DNA of 64,000 nt from Cellulomonas sp. PhB143. Lineage in GTDB: Bacteria > Actinomycetota > Actinomycetes > Actinomycetales > Cellulomonadaceae. Each line of letters opens with the position of its first letter. The first letter of the stretch is position 1. The notes beneath the pieces were generated by a model. The model saw only the letters and a program-made list of their open reading frames with translations, was not told the origin of the DNA and ran no database searches. Of the stretch, positions 42,550-50,094 are shown in pieces. The position numbers were made by a program, and so were the translations under genes. The stretch is taken from the NCBI RefSeq assembly GCF_003752595.1, contig NZ_RKIJ01000009.1:248001-312000 (forward strand), read 5' to 3'.

Positions 42550-43806
42550 ATGACCCGCACCCCGCGCACGCGCCGCTCCCCGAGCTCGCGCCGCACGACC
42601 CTGCTCGCGCTCGGCCTGCTCGCCACGATCGGCACCTCCGGCGCGCTGGCCGGCTGCTCGGGCGACCCCGTGCCGTCCACCGGGACGAGCGGGGTGCCGG
42701 CGACGGGCGGGACGTCGTCGGGCACGGCGTCGTCGGGCACCACCCCTACCCCCACGCCGACGCCCACGCCCACGCCCGGCGCGGACCTGAGCCTGGACGA
42801 GAAGGTCGGCCAGCTGCTCATGGTGGGCGTGCCCGCGGCGGGCGCCGACGACGCGACGCTCGCCCTGCTGCGCGACGAGCACGTGGGCAACGTCTTCCTC
42901 GCCGGGCGCTCCACGGCCGGGGTCGACGCGACGGCCGACGTCGTCGCCCCGCTCACCGCGCTCGCCCAGGACGGGACGACGGGCGGCGTGCCGATGTGGG
43001 TCGCCACCGACCAGGAGGGCGGGCTCGTGCAGGTGCTGCGCGGGCCGGGGTTCTCGGACATCCCCTCCGCGCAGGACCAGGCGGCCATGTCGGCGGCCGA
43101 CCTGGAGGACGCCGCGCGCGGCTGGGGCGCGGAGCTCGCCGACGCGGGCGTGAACCTCAACCTCGCACCGGTCGCGGACGTCGTCCCCGAGGGCACGGCG
43201 GAGCAGAACGCGCCGATCGGGTACTTCGGGCGCCAGTACGGGTCCACCGCCGAGGCCGTGACGCCGTTCGTCGAGGCGTTCGCCGGCGGGATGCAGGACG
43301 CCGGTGTCGGGGCGGTCGTCAAGCACTTCCCCGGGCTCGGGCTCGTGGGGGGCAACACCGACACGGACGCCGGGGTGACGGACACCGAGACCGACGCGGG
43401 CTCGGCGTCCGTCGACGTGTTCCGGGCGAGCATCGACGACGGCGCGCGGGTGGTCATGATGTCGACCGCGGTCTACGCGAAGCTCGACCCCGACGCGCCC
43501 GCCGCGTTCTCCGGTCCCGTGGTCACGGGGCTGCTGCGCGAGAAGCTCGGCTTCGACGGCGTCTGCATGACCGACGACCTCGCCGCGGCGAAGCAGGTCG
43601 CGGACGTCGCGCCGGCCGACCGCGCGGTCCGGACCGTCGACGCGGGCTGCGACGTCGTGCTCGCGTCGGCGTCCACGGACGGCGTGCGCGACATGGCCGA
43701 GGGCCTCGCGGCGCGGGCGAAGGACGACCCGGAGTTCGCCGCGAAGGTGGACGCCGCCGTCGGGCGGGTGCTGGCGGCGAAGCAGGAGCTGGGCACGGGC
43801 GGCTGA
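42550..43806 (+). CDS. GH3 beta-N-acetylhexosaminidase-like lipoprotein (NagZ type)
   Basis: 418 aa. Lipoprotein signal with lipobox LAGC (Cys36), a Ser/Thr/Gly linker and six Thr-Pro repeats, then a single GH3 barrel: ATDQEGGLVQVLRGPGFS, AVVKHFPGLG and GVCMTDDLA with the nucleophile Asp. The KHFPG(H/L)G loop replaces the His found in NagZ (KHFPGHG) by Leu, so catalysis may be altered. Surface-anchored. TAGCGT lies 8 nt before the ATG; no clear ribosome site. A role in cell-wall fragment turnover is inferred. Confidence 0.88.
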   Translation: MTRTPRTRRSPSSRRTTLLALGLLATIGTSGALAGCSGDPVPSTGTSGVPATGGTSSGTASSGTTPTPTPTPTPTPGADLSLDEKVGQLLMVGVPAAGADDATLALLRDEHVGNVFLAGRSTAGVDATADVVAPLTALAQDGTTGGVPMWVATDQEGGLVQVLRGPGFSDIPSAQDQAAMSAADLEDAARGWGAELADAGVNLNLAPVADVVPEGTAEQNAPIGYFGRQYGSTAEAVTPFVEAFAGGMQDAGVGAVVKHFPGLGLVGGNTDTDAGVTDTETDAGSASVDVFRASIDDGARVVMMSTAVYAKLDPDAPAAFSGPVVTGLLREKLGFDGVCMTDDLAAAKQVADVAPADRAVRTVDAGCDVVLASASTDGVRDMAEGLAARAKDDPEFAAKVDAAVGRVLAAKQELGTGG

Positions 43807-43842
43807 CGTCGGCCCCTCGCCCCTCGTCCCTCCCTTTCCTGC

Positions 43843-43921
43843 CGAGCACGGGGTTGCCGCCGGATCGGCGACCCTGATCCGGCGCCGACCCCATGGTCGA
43901 GGGGCGCGAAGCCCGTGCTCG
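43843..43921. repeat. Nested inverted repeat after the GH3 lipoprotein gene
   Basis: Outer arms CGAGCACGGG (43843-43852) and CCCGTGCTCG (43912-43921) enclose CGCCGGATC (43858-43866) / GATCCGGCG (43876-43884) and GGGGT / ACCCC (43850-43854, 43888-43892). It lies between two convergent genes, so a bidirectional terminator is likely; the 79-nt fold is more elaborate than needed for that. Confidence 0.6.
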
Positions 43922-43928
43922 CCGCGGG

Positions 43929-44852
43929 TCAGGGCCGGCGGTCGGGGCCGTCCGAGTACAGCGCCCAGCGGATCGCGCGCGTGACCGCCTGGCCGCCCGC
44001 CCGCACCAGCGGGGTCTCCCCGGTCACGTGCCACGGCTGGGCCGTCATGCGCCGCGCCCACCCCGGCAGGGAGCCGACGGCGGCGCGGCCCAGCAGCGAG
44101 TACGCCCCGCGCGCGGCCCACGGCAGGGGCGGCTCCGCGAGGAGGTAGCGGGCGACGTCGTCGGCCTCCGGGGTCCGCGCGAGCTCGGGGCCGAACTCCC
44201 GGAACGCCCGCGCGAGCTCCGCGCGGCTGTGCGGCACGTCGATCGCCCCGAGGCGCTCGGCAACCGTCGCCGCCTGGTCCAGGTACTCGTCGTAGCCGGC
44301 GTCGTCCAGCGGGTGGGCGCCGTAGCGGCGGTGGGCGGTCATGAAGCTGTCAGCCTCGGCGACGTGCACCCAGCGCAGGAGCCACGGGTCGTCCGCGGCG
44401 TAGGGGCGGCCGTCCGGGGCGGTGCCGCGCATGCGCACGTGCACGGCGCGGACGACGTCGATCGCCTGCTGCGCGTCGGCCCGCGTCGCGAACGTGGTGG
44501 TGGCGATGAAGGTGCTGGTGCGCGCGAGACGGCCCCAGGGGTCGGCCCGGTAGCCCGAGTGGGCGGCGACGGCGGCCATCGCGAGCGGGTGCAGCGCCTG
44601 GAGCAGGAGCGCGCGCAGGCCGCCGACGAACATCGACGCGTCGTCGTGCACGCGGGCGATGGCGGACGTCGGGCCGAAGTCCCGCGGGCCCGGCGTGTCG
44701 TGGATGCGCGAGCGCTGCGCCGGGCCGTCCTCGCCCGCGACGCGCTCGAACAGCGCCGCGCCGGCGCGGGCACGCAGTGCCTCGAGGGGCGATGCCGACG
44801 GAGAGGCCAGGGTGTGCGGGAGGAGTGCGGGCGGCAGGAGCGGTGAGGTCAC
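43929..44852 (-). CDS. DUF2236 / MpaB-like oxygenase family protein
   Basis: 307 aa, mostly helical. Typical family stretches: LRALLLQALHPLAMAAVAAHSGYRADPWGRLARTSTFI, DPWLLRWVHVAEADSF and the YGAHPLDDAGYDEYLDQ region, with conserved His residues that may bind haem as in MpaB/latex-clearing relatives. GTG at 44852 follows GGTGGAG, which decides this start; an ATG at 44882 has no ribosome site. Substrate unknown. Monocistronic. Confidence 0.85.
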   Translation of the reverse strand: MTSPLLPPALLPHTLASPSASPLEALRARAGAALFERVAGEDGPAQRSRIHDTPGPRDFGPTSAIARVHDDASMFVGGLRALLLQALHPLAMAAVAAHSGYRADPWGRLARTSTFIATTTFATRADAQQAIDVVRAVHVRMRGTAPDGRPYAADDPWLLRWVHVAEADSFMTAHRRYGAHPLDDAGYDEYLDQAATVAERLGAIDVPHSRAELARAFREFGPELARTPEADDVARYLLAEPPLPWAARGAYSLLGRAAVGSLPGWARRMTAQPWHVTGETPLVRAGGQAVTRAIRWALYSDGPDRRP

Positions 44853-44863
44853 GGTTCCAGTCT

Positions 44864-44886
44864 CCACCGCCGAACGCGTCATCAGT
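44864..44886. repeat. 23-bp repeat, copy 1
   Basis: The 23 bp from 44864 to 44886 recur identically at 45365-45387, in the same orientation, 501 bp apart (core GCCGAACGCGTCATCAGT). This copy covers the upstream region of the MpaB-like gene. Confidence 0.85.
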
Positions 44887-44916
44887 AGGCCGGACCGGCT
44901 CCGCGGACCGACGAGG

Positions 44917-45300
44917 TCAGGCGGTGGCGACCCGGAACAGCTCGGTCCTGGCGACGACGGCGTCCCGCTCGTCGGCGAGCGCCGCTCGCCGCGGATCGGC
45001 CAGGTAGCGCTCAAGAGCCCCGCTGCCCGGGAACCGGTAGACCTGCACTTCGTCGGGACGGGTCGAGGCGCCGCGCTGGCCGGGCCCGGCCGAGGCGTCG
45101 TCGTCCTCGAAGTCCTGCGCGACGACGCGCTGCAGGACGACGCCGCCGTGGTCACCGAGCAGCTCCAGCACACGGTCCTCGTAGGCGGACATCGCGGGAC
45201 GCCGACCGGGCTGCGCCCAGAGGAGGCAGCACAGCAGCAACGGGTCGTCGTCTGCCGCGGTCGGGTCGGCGGAGGTCGGTGCGGTCGGGTCGGGCGCCAT
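44917..45300 (-). CDS. Small dimeric alpha/beta-barrel protein (DUF1330/EthD-like)
   Basis: 127 aa. After 20 disordered residues the pattern LLCCLLWAQPGRRPAMSAYEDRVLELLGDHGG ... PDEVQVYRFPGSGALERYLADPRRAAL fits a ferredoxin-like monooxygenase/DUF1330 fold. No catalytic residue is recognisable. ATG at 45300, 6 nt after TAGGCT (45307-45312) with no ribosome site, so predicted leaderless. Confidence 0.7.
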   Translation of the reverse strand: MAPDPTAPTSADPTAADDDPLLLCCLLWAQPGRRPAMSAYEDRVLELLGDHGGVVLQRVVAQDFEDDDASAGPGQRGASTRPDEVQVYRFPGSGALERYLADPRRAALADERDAVVARTELFRVATA

Positions 45301-45364
45301 CCCGGCAGCCTACGATCCGGTGCCCGGCGAGCGAGAGGACGACCGTCGTCGGGTACCCGTCCGC

Positions 45365-45433
45365 CCACCGCCGAACGCGTCATCAGTCGGCGCAAACAGC
45401 CCAACGGGCCGACAAGGGACGCGCTCGGCGGTG
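45365..45433 (-). terminator. Long hairpin downstream of tRNA, containing 23-bp repeat copy 2
   Basis: CACCGCCGAACGCGTC (45366-45381) pairs with GACGCGCTCGGCGGTG (45418-45433) with one mismatch; inside are GTCGG/CCGAC and GCCC-AAC-GGGC. On the minus strand it starts 14 nt after the tRNA 3' end, so a tRNA terminator or processing signal is likely. Its left arm is shared with the repeat at 44864. Confidence 0.65.
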
Positions 45434-45447
45434 ATGGGCCGGCGGCA

Positions 45448-45525
45448 GTGGTGCCCCCACTGGGACTCGAACCCAGACTGCGCCGATTTTAAGTCGGCTG
45501 CCTCTGCCGGTTGGGCTATGGGGGC
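45448..45525 (-). tRNA. tRNA with anticodon UAA (Leu), short variable arm
   Basis: 78 nt including an encoded CCA. Acceptor stem GCCCCCA/TGGGGGC with discriminator A, D arm, anticodon arm GCCGA-CTTAAAA-TCGGC, T arm CTGGG-TTCGAGT-CCCAG. The loop puts TAA at positions 34-36, reading UUA. The variable region is only about 6 nt, whereas leucine tRNAs normally carry a long class II arm. No other tRNA is adjacent. Confidence 0.88.
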
Positions 45526-45602
45526 CACGCGCGACGATACCCCCGCCGCCTCGCCCGGACGGGCGCGGCTGCGGGGGTATCGGTGGGCAGTGGGGCCGCC
45601 GG

Positions 45603-47066
45603 TCAGGACGGGCCGGTCGTGCCGACCTTCTCGCCCTTGCGGTCGTCGGTCGACGCCGCGTCGACAGCCTTCTTCGGCGGCAGGGACGCGTGACGGAACT
45701 CGGCGCGCGGGTCGTGGATCGAGCCGAGCGAGACCGGGTCGCGGCGCAGGACGAGCTGGTCGAACCAACCCATGAAGATGCGCAGCTTGCGGTTCAGCGT
45801 CGGCATCGCGCCACCGTGGTACGAGCGGTGCACGACCCACGCCGGGAAGCCCTTGAACTTGAAGCGGCCGAACAGCTCCGCGACGCCCTTGTAGAGGCCG
45901 AGCGAGGCGACCGTGCCGATGTTCTTGTGGCGGTACTCGGCGAGCGAGTTCCCCTGGATCGAGGCGGCGACGTTGTCGCCGAGGGTCCAGGCCTCGCGGA
46001 TCGCGTGCTGGGCGTTCGGCGGGCAGAACTTGCCGGGGTTCTCGAGGTCCGGCACCGCGGCGCAGTCGCCCGCGCCCCAGGCGTCGGGGACGACGTTGCC
46101 GTCCGCGTCGACGACCTGGAGGGTCGGCAGCACGGTGAGGCGGCCCATCTTGTCGGTCGGCAGGTCGGACTCGCCGATGACCGGGTTCGCCTTGACTCCC
46201 GCCGTCCACACGAGGGTCTCGCTGTCGAACTCCACACCGGTCGACGTCACGATGTGGCCGTCGACGCAGGAGCTGAGGAAGGTGCTCAGGTGGAACTCGA
46301 TGCCGCGCTTCTTGAGCTCCTCGAGCGCGTACTCCGCCATCGGGAGGCTCAGCTCGGGCAGGATCCGGTCCGCGCCCTCGATCATCACGAAGCGCATGTC
46401 CTCGTCGCTGATCGAGTCGTAGCGCTTGATCGCGGCGCGCGCCATGTCCTCGATCTCGCCGAGCGCCTCGATGCCGGCGAACCCGCCGCCGACGAACGTG
46501 AAGGTGAGCATGCGGCGGCGCACGTCCTGGTCCCACGTGGAGGACGCGACGTCGAGCCGGTTGATGACGTGGTTGCGGACCGCCACGGCCTCCTCGACGT
46601 TCTTGAAGCCGATCGCCTGCTCCGCGAGGCCCGGGATGGGCAGCGTGCGCGAGACTGACCCGAGGCCGATCACCAGCTGGTCGTACGTGATCTCGTACGG
46701 CTCGCCCTCCTGGGGCGTGATCTGGATGCGCTTGGCACCGTGGTCGATCTTCGTCGCGCGGCCCTGGAGCACGTCGGTGCCCTTGAGCGCCTGGCGCAGC
46801 GGAGCGACGACGTTGCGGCCGTCGATCGAGCCTGCCGCGACCTCGGGCAGGAACGGCGCGTAGGTCATGTAGGGGCGCGGGTCGACGACGACGATCGCGG
46901 CGTCCTGCTTGCCGAGACGACGGCGGATCCGGCGCGCCGAGTAGAGCCCGATCGTGCCGCCACCGAGGACGACGATGCGCGGGATCTTGCGCGGGCGCGA
47001 CTCGCGCTGTGCGGACGTGGCGTCGTCCTGGGCACGGTCGACCGAGGTCAGATCATTCTGGGGCAT
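45603..47066 (-). CDS. ndh: Type II NADH dehydrogenase
   Basis: 487 aa flavoprotein that passes electrons from NADH to quinone without proton pumping. FAD-binding VVLGGGTIGLYSARR (about 33-47) and NADH-binding FTFVGGGFAGIEALGE are both present, plus AWGAGDCAAVPD at the FAD ribityl site and a C-terminal amphipathic region (FMGWFDQLVLRRD) for membrane attachment. ATG at 47066 is 6 nt after TACCCT (47073-47078), so predicted leaderless. N-terminal extension of 30 hydrophilic residues. Confidence 0.93.
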   Translation of the reverse strand: MPQNDLTSVDRAQDDATSAQRESRPRKIPRIVVLGGGTIGLYSARRIRRRLGKQDAAIVVVDPRPYMTYAPFLPEVAAGSIDGRNVVAPLRQALKGTDVLQGRATKIDHGAKRIQITPQEGEPYEITYDQLVIGLGSVSRTLPIPGLAEQAIGFKNVEEAVAVRNHVINRLDVASSTWDQDVRRRMLTFTFVGGGFAGIEALGEIEDMARAAIKRYDSISDEDMRFVMIEGADRILPELSLPMAEYALEELKKRGIEFHLSTFLSSCVDGHIVTSTGVEFDSETLVWTAGVKANPVIGESDLPTDKMGRLTVLPTLQVVDADGNVVPDAWGAGDCAAVPDLENPGKFCPPNAQHAIREAWTLGDNVAASIQGNSLAEYRHKNIGTVASLGLYKGVAELFGRFKFKGFPAWVVHRSYHGGAMPTLNRKLRIFMGWFDQLVLRRDPVSLGSIHDPRAEFRHASLPPKKAVDAASTDDRKGEKVGTTGPS

Positions 47067-47078
47067 GCCACCAGGGTA

Positions 47079-47313
47079 TTCCCGCCGCCCCCGACGCGAA
47101 ACTGGCAGCGCCGACGGGCGTTCTGGACGCCGGCTGGACGTCGCCGGGAGCGGCGGGTGGTCCGGGGCGGTCCGCACCCCTCGGAAAGGCCTTCTGACCT
47201 GCGGAGATGCCGACCGGGCACGGGCCGGCGTCGGGCATCCGCGACCCTCGGAGCGGCGTCCGGTGTGACCAACGCGACGCGCGCGCACGGCCGCCGAGGC
47301 GCGCCCGCCCCGC
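47079..47313. other. Intergenic region upstream of NDH-2
   Basis: This is part of the 337-nt gap between NDH-2 and the next gene. It carries an imperfect inverted repeat (GATGCCGAC at 47202-47210, GTCGGGCATC at 47230-47239) and then the first 66-bp palindrome. I see no gene here. Confidence 0.5.
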
Positions 47314-47379
47314 CCGCCGAGAAGTCGAAACTGGCCCCTGGATCCGCAGGATCAGAGGCCATTTTCGACTTCTCGGCGG
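47314..47379. repeat. 66-bp palindromic element, copy A
   Basis: Arms CCGCCGAGAAGTCGAAAC.. and its complement, with central stem GGATCC-GCA-GGATC. One mismatch and a small bulge. Lies in the gap between NDH-2 and the PadR-coupled membrane-protein gene. Flanked by one more C/G pair. Confidence 0.95.
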
Positions 47380-47403
47380 GAACGGGTGCCGGGGCGACCG
47401 CCG

Positions 47404-48702
47404 TCAGGGTGTCGGGGTGCCCGACGGCGCAGCCTCGGCGGGCCCCGCCGACACCTTCGGCTCCGGTTCCGTCGACTTCTGGGCCGGTGCCTCGGTCGCC
47501 TTCTTCGCGGCCTTGTCCGCCGGGGCCTCCGCGGCCTTGTCCGCCGGGTCGTCCGTGGCCGCCGGGTCCGGCGCCTGCGCCGATGCCCCCGCGACCTCCA
47601 GCGGCGGCACCACGACGAACGGGCTCGGGGCGTCGCGGACCGACTCCGGGTCGGACGGCAGGAAGGTCATCCCGTCGTCGTCCCACGTGCCGTCCGCCTC
47701 GTCGAAGACCTGCAGCGGGTAGACGTTCGTCGGCCGCGACCCCCCGGCCGTCGCCTGCGGCCGCGCATAGTAGGTGCCCGGCGCGCGCCACACCTCGGTC
47801 GGCTCCGCACCGTCGCCGAACGCCTGGGTCCGCACAGGCTCGCCCGCGTCGTCGAAGATCCGCACGTCGTCCAGCGGCTTGCCCGCGGCGTCGAAGGCGA
47901 AGAGGTTGCCGACCTGGCGCCCGCCGCTCCAGACGCCGTCGGGCGCGGTGGTCTGCGCGTCGTACAGGCCGCGGTCCTGCGCGAACGCGTCGCCCGTGTT
48001 GTACACCGCGGCATGGATCATCGCGTAGCCGAACAGCACGGCGACGACGCTGAGCACGCGCACCAGCCCGCGCAGCCAGCGCCACGGCTTCCACCGGCCG
48101 CGGCCCCACTGGACGCTGACGACCACCATCGCGAGCACGAGGACCCAGGTGGCGAGGCTCTCCGGCACGAGCTGCGGCCCGCGGTCGGAGCTGAAGTACG
48201 CCCACAGGACCCCCGCCACGAACCAGCCGCGGTAGACCCACCACAGGGGCCGCAGCGTGCGGAGGAAGTCGACGACGGCGGAGCCCCCGGGTGTCGACAT
48301 CAGCGGGGCCCACGTCTCGCGCCATCGGTCGGCGGCCCGGTGCGCGGCGTCGGCCACCGCGGCGCGGACCGTGTGCCGGGTCTCCGGGCCGGTCGTCGCC
48401 GGCCCGAGCCCGCCCGCGGCGCGCAGCTCGGCCGCGTACTCCTCGGCGGGGCCGAAGACCGCGGCGAGCGGGCCGCCGTCGGGCACCTCGGACGGCGCCT
48501 CCGCCGACGTGCCCGGCCAGGCGGTCCCGGCGCGGCCCGCGGAGTCGGCGAGCGCCTCGGTCAGGTCGGCCTCGAGGCCGTCGACGAGCTCGTCGACCTG
48601 CTCCTCCGGGAGGTCGGCGAGCGCCGCGCGGACGGCCAGCGCATAGGTGTGGACCTGGCCGGCGATCGTCCGCTCGGGAGCCTCGGGGCTGGTGACGCTC
48701 AT
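47404..48702 (-). CDS. DUF1700-like membrane protein coupled to PadR
   Basis: 432 aa. The N-terminal part (VRAALADLPEEQVDELVDGLEADLTE) is the helical motif of HAAS/DUF1700 proteins, which are usually paired with PadR regulators. About four membrane helices follow (200-270), then an extracytoplasmic beta-rich domain and a low-complexity Ala/Lys/Pro/Asp tail of about 70 residues. ATG at 48702 overlaps the PadR stop (ATGA). Probably a sensor or accessory membrane protein controlled by PadR; ligand unknown. Confidence 0.85.
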   Translation of the reverse strand: MSVTSPEAPERTIAGQVHTYALAVRAALADLPEEQVDELVDGLEADLTEALADSAGRAGTAWPGTSAEAPSEVPDGGPLAAVFGPAEEYAAELRAAGGLGPATTGPETRHTVRAAVADAAHRAADRWRETWAPLMSTPGGSAVVDFLRTLRPLWWVYRGWFVAGVLWAYFSSDRGPQLVPESLATWVLVLAMVVVSVQWGRGRWKPWRWLRGLVRVLSVVAVLFGYAMIHAAVYNTGDAFAQDRGLYDAQTTAPDGVWSGGRQVGNLFAFDAAGKPLDDVRIFDDAGEPVRTQAFGDGAEPTEVWRAPGTYYARPQATAGGSRPTNVYPLQVFDEADGTWDDDGMTFLPSDPESVRDAPSPFVVVPPLEVAGASAQAPDPAATDDPADKAAEAPADKAAKKATEAPAQKSTEPEPKVSAGPAEAAPSGTPTP

Positions 48703-49031
48703 GCTGCTGCTCCGTCCCGGCCGAGGAGGCCGCTCATCGTCGTCGCGAAGTCGGTCCAGACCTTGCGCTGGGTCTCGAGCATCTGGCGGCCCTGCGGGCT
48801 GATGCCGTAGTACTTGCGGTGCGGGCCGGAGTCGGAGGGCACGACGTAGCTGGTCAGCGCTCCCCCGGCGTACAGGCGGCGCAGCGTGCCGTAGACCGAG
48901 GCGTCGCCGACGTCGTCGAGCCCCGCCGTGCGCAGGCGGCGCACGACGTCGTACCCGTACCCGTCCTCGTCCTCGACGACCGCCAGCACCGCGACGTCGA
49001 GCACCCCCTTGAGCAGCTGTGTGGTGTCCAC
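48699..49031 (-). CDS. PadR-family transcriptional regulator
   Basis: 110 aa winged helix: LLKGVLDVAVLAVVEDEDGYGYDVVRRL and DASVYGTLRRLYAGGALTSYVVPSDSGPHRKYYGISPQGRQML are diagnostic. GTG at 49031 with GGAGGA close upstream. Translationally coupled to the DUF1700-like gene, a common pairing. Confidence 0.94.
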   Translation of the reverse strand: MDTTQLLKGVLDVAVLAVVEDEDGYGYDVVRRLRTAGLDDVGDASVYGTLRRLYAGGALTSYVVPSDSGPHRKYYGISPQGRQMLETQRKVWTDFATTMSGLLGRDGAAA

Positions 49032-49129
49032 CGGTCCTCCGTCCCGGCCGCCCGTCGCGGCCTGCGCGGTTCACGGTACTACGCAGCGCGCACTAGCGGC
49101 TAGAGCGAAGTACCGGCGTGTCCTGGGTT

Positions 49130-49195
49130 CCGCCGAGAAGTCGAATTCGGCCCCTAGATCCGCAGGATCAGGGGCCGAATTCGACGTCTCGGCGG
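49130..49195. repeat. 66-bp palindromic element, copy B
   Basis: Arms CCGCCGAGAAGTCGAATT.. and ..AATTCGACGTCTCGGCGG, central stem GATCC-GCA-GGATC. One arm mismatch (A against C). Lies in the divergent gap between PadR and the DUF559 gene, 89 nt before the latter. Confidence 0.95.
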
Positions 49196-49283
49196 GGTGT
49201 CCACAGGCGTCGACGCGCGACCTGCGTCCACAGCGGGGCCAGGACAAGTTCCCGCCGCGCGCGCCGAGCGCGAGGCTCCCGGC

Positions 49284-49946
49284 ATGCCGACGCCCGCCAC
49301 CCAGCAGACCTATCAGACCCACCAGACCGTGCCGACCGTCTTCACCGTCGCCGACGGTCGCCACCACGGCCTCACCGCCAAGCAGATGCGCCAGGCACGG
49401 TTCGCCGCGCCCCTGCACGGGATCCGCGTCGCCACGCCCGCCCGCACCTGGCGGGACCTCGCGGGCCGGCTCGACGCCGAGGAGCTCGTGGTGCTCGGCG
49501 ACTCGATGACCCGCCGCAAGGGCCCGACGACGTCCCTCGGCTCCCTGCGCCGCGTCACCCGGGAGTCGCCCGCGGGCACCCGCGGGATCGCGCGCATGCG
49601 CCTCGCCCTCGAGCTGATCCGGCCGCGCACGGACTCGTCGATGGAGACCCGGACGCGGCTCGCGCTCGTCGGGGTCGGCGAGCGCTGCCCCGAGGTGAAT
49701 CACCTCGTCCGCGACGAGCGAGGCCACGTCGTCGCCCTGGTGGACATGGCGTACGTCCCCGAGCGGGTGGCGATCGAGTACGACGGCGACGTGCACCGGA
49801 CCGATCCTGCGACCTGGCGCCGCGACGTCGCGCGCAAGCAGGCGCTCGAGGACCTCGGGTGGCGCGTCGTCGTGGTGACGGCGGACGACGTGCTGCACAA
49901 CCCGCACGTCCTCATCCAGCGGGTCCGCAAGGCGCTCCGCCGCTGA
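49284..49946 (+). CDS. DUF559 (Vsr-like nuclease fold) protein, apparently shortened
   Basis: 220 aa. The C-terminal part has the DUF559 pattern ETRTRLALVGVG, VALVDMAYVPERVAIEYDGDVHRT, ARKQALEDLGWRVVVVTADD with the Asp/Glu residues of a PD-(D/E)XK-like nuclease. The N-terminus (ADGRHHGLTAKQMRQARFAAPLHG) runs straight into IRVATPARTWRDLA; the usual ~100-residue segment between these seems missing (relatives are about 300 aa), so an internal deletion is likely. ATG at 49284. Flanked on both sides by 66-bp palindromes B and C. Confidence 0.78.
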   Translation: MPTPATQQTYQTHQTVPTVFTVADGRHHGLTAKQMRQARFAAPLHGIRVATPARTWRDLAGRLDAEELVVLGDSMTRRKGPTTSLGSLRRVTRESPAGTRGIARMRLALELIRPRTDSSMETRTRLALVGVGERCPEVNHLVRDERGHVVALVDMAYVPERVAIEYDGDVHRTDPATWRRDVARKQALEDLGWRVVVVTADDVLHNPHVLIQRVRKALRR

Positions 49947-49967
49947 CCCCTGCGCGGCCGGCGCTCT

Positions 49968-50033
49968 CCGCCGAGAAGTCGAATACGGCCCCTAGATCCG
50001 CAGGATCAGGGGCCGAATTCGACTTCTCGGCGG
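49968..50033. repeat. 66-bp palindromic element, copy C
   Basis: Arms CCGCCGAGAAGTCGAATA.. and ..AATTCGACTTCTCGGCGG, central stem GATCC-GCA-GGATC as in copy B. One mismatch. Lies 21 nt after the DUF559 stop in the convergent gap with ppx. A solitary arm-like CGCGTCTCGGCGGG follows at 50074-50087. Confidence 0.95.
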
Positions 50034-50094
50034 GAAGGCGGGCCGAGCGGCGGGAGGCCGAGCGGGCGGGCCGCGCGTCTCGGCGGGACCGACC

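Noticed and set aside
44853-44882. ATG at 44882 as the start of the MpaB-like gene
   Set aside because: It has no ribosome site and would place the 23-bp repeat in the coding region; GTG at 44852 follows GGTGGAG.
47202-47239. Imperfect inverted repeat upstream of NDH-2 as another member of the 66-bp family
   Set aside because: It shares neither the arms nor the length of that family and has a bulge; kept only as a note for the intergenic region.
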